From assembly GCA_003695005.1 (NCBI GenBank), contig RFJE01000277.1, positions 1 to 5,229 on the forward strand: a DNA stretch of 5,229 nt, read 5' to 3'. The position numbers and the translations under genes are program-made. Source of the stretch: Candidatus Hydrogenedentota bacterium. GTDB lineage: Bacteria > Spirochaetota > Leptospiria > Turneriellales > J094. Position 1 is the stretch's first letter. Each line of letters begins with the position of its first letter. The notes beneath the pieces were generated by a model, which worked only from the letters and a program-made list of their open reading frames with translations, was not told the DNA's origin and searched no databases. Below, in pieces: positions 1 through 5,229 of the stretch.

Positions 1-1
1 C

Positions 2-469
2 TAATTGCGAAGCAGATATCTTGAGATTCCTCGACTTCGTTTGCAAAAAGTTCCAGTTGGCTTGCGTACAGTATGTTGGCACTATTTTATAACTGTATAT
101 TTTATCGTTATACTGGTGGTTTTGTTCATGCGTTCGGCTGTTAGCTCTCAATCGTGGTAGAAGCCGAAAGGTGCATGCTAAAATTAAGTCGGTTTCATTT
201 AAGGTGATTCCGGCTTTGCGAAGCTTCACTAAGTAATACTTCAATCTTCCAGCAGTAAAGTTTGGCAAGGATATACTTGACCGTGATTTCGGAACATAAG
301 GCGAATTATCCTTCATCTTTTGTTTTCGCTTTTTTTCATATATTTCTTTTTGCAGGTAAGCATACCGTGCAATTTTAAGTTTTAGCGTAGCTCGCCTTCG
401 GTTATTTTTAGCATTACTCTGATGCTTACTTTTTGTTTCTTTACGGTATTGTTCATGTACTTTTTTCAT
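2..469 (-). CDS. Basic protein with two RHH-like segments (partial, C-terminus outside window)
   Basis: Leftward reading frame from ATG at 469-467, open with no stop to base 2, so 156 codons are seen and the gene continues beyond the left edge. The start is fixed by a near-perfect ribosome binding site (AAAGGAGG, 482-475) five bases upstream. Residues 1-61 are strongly basic (21 Lys/Arg), probably a disordered or nucleic-acid-binding tail. Residues 65-107 read as a strand (SISLPN), a helix (about 72-87), a GIT turn and a second helix. Residues 126-156 repeat the pattern: strand (YKIVPTY), helix with Trp139, then KISASQL at the edge. Both resemble the strand-helix-helix order of ribbon-helix-helix DNA-binding domains, which is my inference. 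I do not recognise the family. A DNA- or RNA-binding regulator fits best. The gene is divergent from fadH and shares the 470-735 intergenic region. Reality of the gene is fairly sure; its function is not. Confidence 0.72.
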   Translation of the reverse strand, partial: MKKVHEQYRKETKSKHQSNAKNNRRRATLKLKIARYAYLQKEIYEKKRKQKMKDNSPYVPKSRSSISLPNFTAGRLKYYLVKLRKAGITLNETDLILACTFRLLPRLRANSRTHEQNHQYNDKIYSYKIVPTYCTQANWNFLQTKSRNLKISASQL

Positions 470-474
470 AGATT

Positions 475-482
475 CCTCCTTT
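475..482 (-). promoter_or_regulatory. Ribosome binding site of the left-edge gene
   Basis: Read on the minus strand this is AAAGGAGG, almost fully complementary to the 16S 3' end, followed by five bases and ATG at 469. It is the main evidence that the frame running off the left edge is a real gene with this start. Confidence 0.8.
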
Positions 483-497
483 ACATGGTTCTATCTT

Positions 498-527
498 ATA
501 ATACCAAAAGGGGTACTTTTTTTTCAC
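498..527 (-). promoter_or_regulatory. Putative promoter of the left-edge gene, overlapped by an inverted repeat
   Basis: On the minus strand an extended -10 (TGG then TATTAT, 506-498; five of six matches to TATAAT) lies 18 bases after a weak -35, GTGAAA (527-522, four of six). Transcription would start near 491, giving a 5' leader of about 22 bases. The plus-strand arms AAAAGGGG (506-513) and CACCTTTT (525-532) pair at 7 of 8 positions, so an imperfect inverted repeat covers the spacer and -35. It could be an operator, possibly for the gene's own product. It is followed by T's but is too weak to call as a terminator. Confidence 0.4.
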
Positions 528-552
528 CTTTTAAGACATTACTTTGAATAAA

Positions 553-583
553 ATTACAGATTCGTGTAAAAAGTGGCTATAAT
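553..583 (+). promoter_or_regulatory. Putative sigma-A promoter of the fadH operon
   Basis: A perfect -10 hexamer TATAAT lies at 578-583. The -35 is poor: ATTACA (553-558, four of six matches) at a long 19-base spacing, or TTACAG at 18. Transcription would start near 590 and give a leader of about 145 bases that contains the cre-like site and the hairpin. A weak -35 fits a regulated promoter, but the assignment rests mainly on the -10. Confidence 0.45.
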
Positions 584-623
584 CCGACATAATACGGGCA
601 ATTTTTTTCTTAAATAGGGAAAT

Positions 624-637
624 ATTAAGCGCTTACA
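624..637 (+). promoter_or_regulatory. cre-like site (possible CcpA operator)
   Basis: ATTAAGCGCTTACA matches the catabolite-responsive-element consensus TGWAARCGYTWNCW at 12 of 14 positions, missing only the first two. Its core TAAGCGCTTA (626-635) is a perfect palindrome. It lies about 35 bases downstream of the predicted fadH start of transcription, where bound CcpA would act as a roadblock. CcpA control of fatty-acid degradation genes is known in Bacillus. A second, weaker copy of the right half (10 of 14) falls at 666-679. Confidence 0.45.
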
Positions 638-682
638 CCAGTAATTCTCGGCGATTCGCCGAGAATCGCTGCGCTTACACCA
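629..682. repeat. Perfect inverted repeat flanked by 12-bp direct repeats in the fadH leader
   Basis: The 12-mer GCGCTTACACCA occurs at 629-640 and again exactly at 671-682 (42-bp period). Between them, ATTCTCGGCGA (644-654) and its exact reverse complement (656-666) form a perfect 11-bp inverted repeat around the single base 655. As RNA this would fold into a stem of about 9 bp with a 5-base loop. No T-tract follows on either strand, so it is not an intrinsic terminator. It may be a regulator site, a leader RNA hairpin or a short insertion such as a REP- or MITE-like unit. The first direct repeat overlaps the cre-like site. Confidence 0.75.
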
Positions 683-720
683 TCTTCAAATCCTCACTTT
701 TCTTTACGGGCTTTGTCTAG

Positions 721-2775
<2,055 letters not shown>

Positions 2776-2778
2776 AAT

Positions 2779-3537
2779 ATGAAAAGAGTTCATTTACCGG
2801 AATTAGAAGATTATGATTGGTATCCTGCAAATATAAGGAATAAATTAACCCAAATATTAAGGATTGCTCATCAGACCATAGATACCCCTTCGCATTTTGG
2901 CCCTTATGTGCAAAAGTTGTTAGATCATAGTACAAGCAAACAGATTGTTGATCTATGTAGCGGAGGAGGCGGACCGATTGTGGATATCTTTGCAAAACTG
3001 CCAACAGCAAAGAAGCTTTATTTAACAGACTTATATCCAAACGAAAGCGCAAAACAAGAGTTGGATTCGGAAAATATTGTGTACTACCCTGATCCTGTGA
3101 ATGCTGCCGATGTCCCGAAAGAATTGCAAGGGGTTCGCACTATGTTTAGCTCTTTTCACCACATGAGGCCGGAGATAGCAAAGAGTATTTTAAAAAATGC
3201 ATGGGAAAATAAAACACCTATAGGTATTTTTGAACTAACTTCTCGAGACTTTTTGTCTTTCTTGTCTGCAACCATTTTGTTCCCACCTGCGGGAGTGATT
3301 AGGTTACTTTTTGAAAAACCAGAGTTAGAAAATTTTCTCTTTACTACCCTTTTACCGGTTGTACCGGCCACATTAGCATGGGATGGATTTGCCTCTTGTT
3401 GGCGTACCTATTCCGTGGAAGAGTTAAACGAAATGACTTCTGACTTACAAAGTGCAGATTATACCTGGGAAATCTTTGAGACGAGTCTTTCCCCGCTGCC
3501 CTATGATGTCCCTGTTCTTTTAGGTTATCCGAGTTAA
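2779..3537 (+). CDS. Class I SAM-dependent methyltransferase, substrate unknown
   Basis: A 252-residue protein with a Rossmann-type SAM site. Motif I is IVDLCSGGGGPI (56-67), a strand ending in an acidic residue followed by a glycine-rich loop. LYLTDLYP (80-87) supplies Asp84, expected to hold the ribose hydroxyls. PDPVNAADV (104-112) is a likely adenine-side loop, and FSSFHHMRP (123-131) occupies the motif IV region where the catalytic face lies. A hydrophobic stretch at 158-177 and a second at 186-203, ending in WDGFASCWRTYS, suggest a lipid-like or membrane-near substrate; I associate this WDG...S.xRTYS pattern with a widespread but uncharacterised methyltransferase group (from memory, not checked). 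Starts 3 bp after fadH and shares its transcript, so a link to fatty-acid metabolism is possible but unproven. Its stop ends one base before a convergent tRNA gene, with no terminator between. Confidence 0.82.
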   Translation: MKRVHLPELEDYDWYPANIRNKLTQILRIAHQTIDTPSHFGPYVQKLLDHSTSKQIVDLCSGGGGPIVDIFAKLPTAKKLYLTDLYPNESAKQELDSENIVYYPDPVNAADVPKELQGVRTMFSSFHHMRPEIAKSILKNAWENKTPIGIFELTSRDFLSFLSATILFPPAGVIRLLFEKPELENFLFTTLLPVVPATLAWDGFASCWRTYSVEELNEMTSDLQSADYTWEIFETSLSPLPYDVPVLLGYPS

Positions 3538-3538
3538 T

Positions 3539-3610
3539 TCGGAGTGATAGGATTTGAACCTACGACCTCTTCGTCCCGAACGAAGCGCTCTCCCCCTGAG
3601 CTACACTCCG
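3539..3610 (-). tRNA. tRNA-Pro (anticodon CGG), no encoded CCA
   Basis: The minus strand folds into a complete 72-base cloverleaf: acceptor CGGAGTG/CACTCCG, D stem GCTC/GAGC with a 7-base loop, anticodon stem CTTCG/CGAAG with loop TTCGGGA, and T stem GTAGG/CCTAT (one G-U pair) with loop TTCGAAT. Loop positions 34-36 read CGG, decoding the proline codon CCG. The C1-G72 pair, A73 and G35-G36 agree with bacterial tRNA-Pro identity. The discriminator A (base 3539) is followed by ATTAA rather than CCA, so CCA must be added by the nucleotidyltransferase. It stands alone. CCG could also be read by a UGG tRNA, so this species may be auxiliary. Confidence 0.93.
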
Positions 3611-3647
3611 AAATGGTTTTTTATGGGTAAGGTAAAAACTTTCATGG

Positions 3648-3662
3648 TTGTCAGACTGTCAA
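3648..3662. repeat. Imperfect inverted repeat between the TMEM43 gene and tRNA-Pro
   Basis: TTGTCAG and CTGTCAA face each other around A3655, with one mismatch per 7-base arm. On the minus strand the element contains TTGACA (3662-3657), a perfect -35 hexamer, and CTGACA (3654-3649). Either could serve the tRNA gene, whose 5' end is at 3610, but no good -10 lies 16-18 bases further on. It may therefore be a -35 region, a small hairpin after the TMEM43 stop codon, or both. Confidence 0.35.
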
Positions 3663-3670
3663 TATAATTT

Positions 3671-4939
3671 TTACATTTTATTATCAGCTTTTTTGAAGGC
3701 AAAAGCTCCAGCAAGCCATATCGCTAGTGGAATACCTAAATATAGGATCCCAGATTCTACTGTATGGTTACGAAATTGTACCATTGCAAACGGGATAGCT
3801 GCAATCAATAACCCTGTTAAAATTGTCATAACAATAAATGAAAAATGTATTTTTTCGCAAAATCCTTCTCTAATAAAATCTAATTTTTTTGTTTTAATTA
3901 AAATAAAAAAAGCAAAGATAGCACAGAAAATAAAACATGTAAAAAATAAGAGAACCCTTTTTTCTACGAGTTTTTTTTTGGTGTTAGCAAGCAATTCCGT
4001 TGCTGATATTTTCCCCAGCTCAACCCCTGACATGGATACGTCATGCTCCCAAATGGCTGAAAGAATAAAGAGTAAATCTTCAGTAAGACTCGTTTCTGAG
4101 CCTTTATTTGTAATATCTAGTTCGTATATAGGAATTGGTTGCAAGGACTTTCCTTTTTGCTGTCCTAGAACTGTAACTTCTGTACCTACAGGAATCGTTT
4201 CATACTTAATTTTTAACTGCCCTATTTGTGGTTTTTTGCCCGATGTTGGGTCATATAAGGCATTACGAATATCAGGCTTTAACCCCTTACTATTATCTTC
4301 TGTTAAATAAAATTCATCAGTAAAGGGTAAATCGAACAATAAAGAAGACGGAATGGTAAAATCACCTAACTGGCCTTCTGCTATTTTCCTCATTTTCTTT
4401 CCTCCCGTGCTCATGCTACTTTTCATCCGGCTATGAGAAGGGCGATAGCGTCCTGGATCTACTGGTCGGCCATTCATTTTATATAGCAATTTTTTAAACA
4501 CTAAGCCTGTATTGCCTTTGGCTTCTACCGGATACCTCGACCATCCTTTTTGAAACTGTTTCGCTGTTTCAAAAATTTGTTTTGCTAGATCTTCTTTTGA
4601 TAAATTCTCTAGTTGTGATTTATTTATCTTTTTATAGCCACGGTCGGGGTCAAGATACTGGTAAATTTCCCCATAATTGTCAAACGAAATTACAGGCGGG
4701 TCAAAAATATACCCAGTTAAAGGATCCTGCCTAAATGGTTTCTTCGAAGATAATTGTCCGCTAATTACAACCTTTTTGCCTTCATTTTTTGGATCAATTG
4801 GCGTAGAGGGGATTTCAATCACTTCCTTTGCAATATTTGCGGTTGCCTTTTGTTGCAGGAAAAGATCCCTTTCAAGTATATAAACTATGTAATAAAGACA
4901 AATAATACAAAAATAGATTAAAACTCTTATACCAAGCAT
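3671..4939 (-). CDS. TMEM43-family (DUF1625-type) integral membrane protein
   Basis: A 422-residue membrane protein: one N-terminal membrane segment (about 3-21), a soluble loop of roughly 300 residues, then three membrane segments near 329-348, 367-387 and 397-416. The loop carries marks I know from TMEM43-like proteins: the IDPKNEGKKVVISGQL region (about 48-63), DPLTG then GEIYQYLD (90-97), GWSRYP (132-137), GDFTIPSS, and IGQLKIKY followed by VTVLGQQKGKSLQP (255-268). In eukaryotes TMEM43/LUMA sits in the inner nuclear and ER membranes; the role of bacterial members is not known. The start is set at ATG 4939, six bases after AGGGAGGA. A TTG at 4945 is in frame but touches the ribosome site, so it is unlikely. 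The later loop (about 275-305) departs from the family pattern I remember. Probably a single-gene unit; the only gene next to it on the same strand is the tRNA. Confidence 0.78.
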   Translation of the reverse strand: MLGIRVLIYFCIICLYYIVYILERDLFLQQKATANIAKEVIEIPSTPIDPKNEGKKVVISGQLSSKKPFRQDPLTGYIFDPPVISFDNYGEIYQYLDPDRGYKKINKSQLENLSKEDLAKQIFETAKQFQKGWSRYPVEAKGNTGLVFKKLLYKMNGRPVDPGRYRPSHSRMKSSMSTGGKKMRKIAEGQLGDFTIPSSLLFDLPFTDEFYLTEDNSKGLKPDIRNALYDPTSGKKPQIGQLKIKYETIPVGTEVTVLGQQKGKSLQPIPIYELDITNKGSETSLTEDLLFILSAIWEHDVSMSGVELGKISATELLANTKKKLVEKRVLLFFTCFIFCAIFAFFILIKTKKLDFIREGFCEKIHFSFIVMTILTGLLIAAIPFAMVQFRNHTVESGILYLGIPLAIWLAGAFAFKKADNKM

Positions 4940-4945
4940 GAACAA

Positions 4946-4953
4946 TCCTCCCT
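4946..4953 (-). promoter_or_regulatory. Ribosome binding site that decides the TMEM43 gene start
   Basis: On the minus strand AGGGAGGA lies six bases before ATG 4939-4937. The TTG at 4945-4943 follows it immediately with no spacing, so the ATG is the likely start and the protein is 422 rather than 424 residues. Confidence 0.75.
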
Positions 4954-4966
4954 AAAACAAAAGCTT

Positions 4967-5027
4967 ACTAGAAAAATCTATCCTCTAGCAAAATTTCCAT
5001 GGCAATATATAATGTCTAGTAAAATTT
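4967..5027. repeat. Three short CTAG-containing direct repeats upstream of the TMEM43 gene
   Basis: TCTAGCAAAATTT (4984-4996) and TCTAGTAAAATTT (5015-5027) agree at 12 of 13 positions with a 31-bp period. A weaker copy, ACTAGAAAAATCT, starts at 4967. All lie within 90 bp upstream of the TMEM43 start in A+T-rich DNA where its promoter should be. I could not pick a convincing -35/-10 pair there. They may be sites for a regulator, or chance in A+T-rich sequence. Confidence 0.3.
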
Positions 5028-5228
5028 AAATATAAGCAGCAAGTAAGCGCTGAATCTTTCCCTGTATAACGGTAAAAAACTAAATTTGCCGTGATTTTGC
5101 TTTACACAGAGGTTGCCTGCAACAAAGTGATGAAGTGATAAAAGGTGTGAATTTGAGAAAGGGGAAACCGCGGTTTTACCTATCCCGCTGTCGCCTTGGC
5201 GGCTTCCATAGAGTGAAAAAGTGCACTT
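5016..5228 (-). other. Open frame entering from the right edge; doubtful coding
   Basis: One leftward frame is open from the window edge to a TAG at 5018-5016, giving 70 codons rich in Ser, Phe, His and Leu. It could be the C-terminus of a gene lying mostly outside, ending 76 bp before the TMEM43 start codon. Against this, the same DNA holds several palindromes and the peptide has no motif or domain I recognise. The plus-strand frame over 5084-5229 is also open, which is common in short repeat-derived DNA. I do not call it a gene. Confidence 0.2.
5112..5228. repeat. Cluster of short palindromes at the right edge
   Basis: Four dyads fall within 117 bp: GTTGC/GCAAC (5112-5123, two central bases), the perfect 12-mer AAACCGCGGTTT (5165-5176), CGCC/GGCG (5192-5201, two central bases) and AAGTGCACTT (5219-5228). 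The part from about 5160 to 5210 is more G+C-rich than the rest of the window. This could be an intergenic repeat, a structured leader RNA or a set of regulator sites. I looked for lysine, cobalamin, c-di-AMP, c-di-GMP and T-box leader patterns and found no ordered match to any of them. Confidence 0.4.
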
Positions 5229-5229
5229 C

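Noticed and set aside
644..666. Intrinsic terminator
   Set aside because: The stem is strong, but no T-tract follows on either strand and it sits in the fadH leader, not after a gene.
3648..4310. A 220-codon rightward open frame
   Set aside because: It lies antisense to the TMEM43-family gene, lacks a recognisable domain and has no good ribosome site; the opposite strand has clear membrane segments and family motifs.
4677..4883. A 68-codon rightward open frame
   Set aside because: Antisense shadow of the N-terminal part of the TMEM43-family gene; no ribosome site or domain.
4943..4945. TTG as start codon of the TMEM43-family gene
   Set aside because: It directly abuts the ribosome binding site; the ATG at 4939 has proper spacing.
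5100..5229. Riboswitch or T-box (fragments such as AGAGGTTGC, GGTGTGAA and AAACCGCGG recall lysine, cobalamin or T-box leaders)
   Set aside because: The pieces do not occur in the right order or with the conserved partners (no GCCGAAG, no GGGAA before GGTGTGAA, no TGG-containing antiterminator bulge), so no class can be supported.

Overview
The window looks like chromosomal DNA from a low-G+C Firmicute, most likely a Bacillales member (Bacillaceae or Planococcaceae type). This is inferred from A+T-rich codon use, strong AGGAGG-type ribosome binding sites, a consensus-like sigma-A promoter and a CcpA (cre)-like site. The genus cannot be fixed from the sequence. Nothing in the window is a recognisable transposase, integrase, CRISPR array or phage gene.

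Layout: (1) At the left edge a gene runs leftwards out of the window. It starts at 469 and is open to base 2 (156 codons seen). Its product has a very basic N-terminal tail followed by two similar strand-helix-helix segments, read here as possible ribbon-helix-helix (RHH) DNA-binding units. I do not recognise the family. (2) A 266-bp divergent intergenic region (470-735) holds a promoter candidate in each direction, a cre-like site, and a perfect 11-bp inverted repeat bracketed by two copies of a 12-bp direct repeat. (3) Rightward operon: fadH (2,4-dienoyl-CoA reductase, 736-2775) followed after 3 bp by a class I SAM-dependent methyltransferase of unknown substrate (2779-3537). (4) A leftward tRNA-Pro with anticodon CGG (3539-3610) faces the methyltransferase tail to tail with one base between them. 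(5) A leftward gene for a TMEM43-family membrane protein (3671-4939) ends 60 bp before the tRNA. (6) The right-edge intergenic stretch (4940-5229) has short CTAG-containing repeats, several palindromes, and a 70-codon leftward open frame of doubtful meaning that enters from outside.

How the parts work together: FadH is an auxiliary beta-oxidation enzyme that removes the 2,4-diene intermediate formed when polyunsaturated acyl chains are degraded. A cre-like site between its promoter and start codon would fit glucose repression of fatty-acid use. The methyltransferase is probably translationally coupled to fadH, but nothing in its sequence says what it methylates. The tRNA and the TMEM43 gene point the other way and are probably independent of the fadH operon. 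No previously undescribed system is evident. The most unusual items are the left-edge basic protein with an internal duplication and the hairpin/direct-repeat element in the fadH leader.
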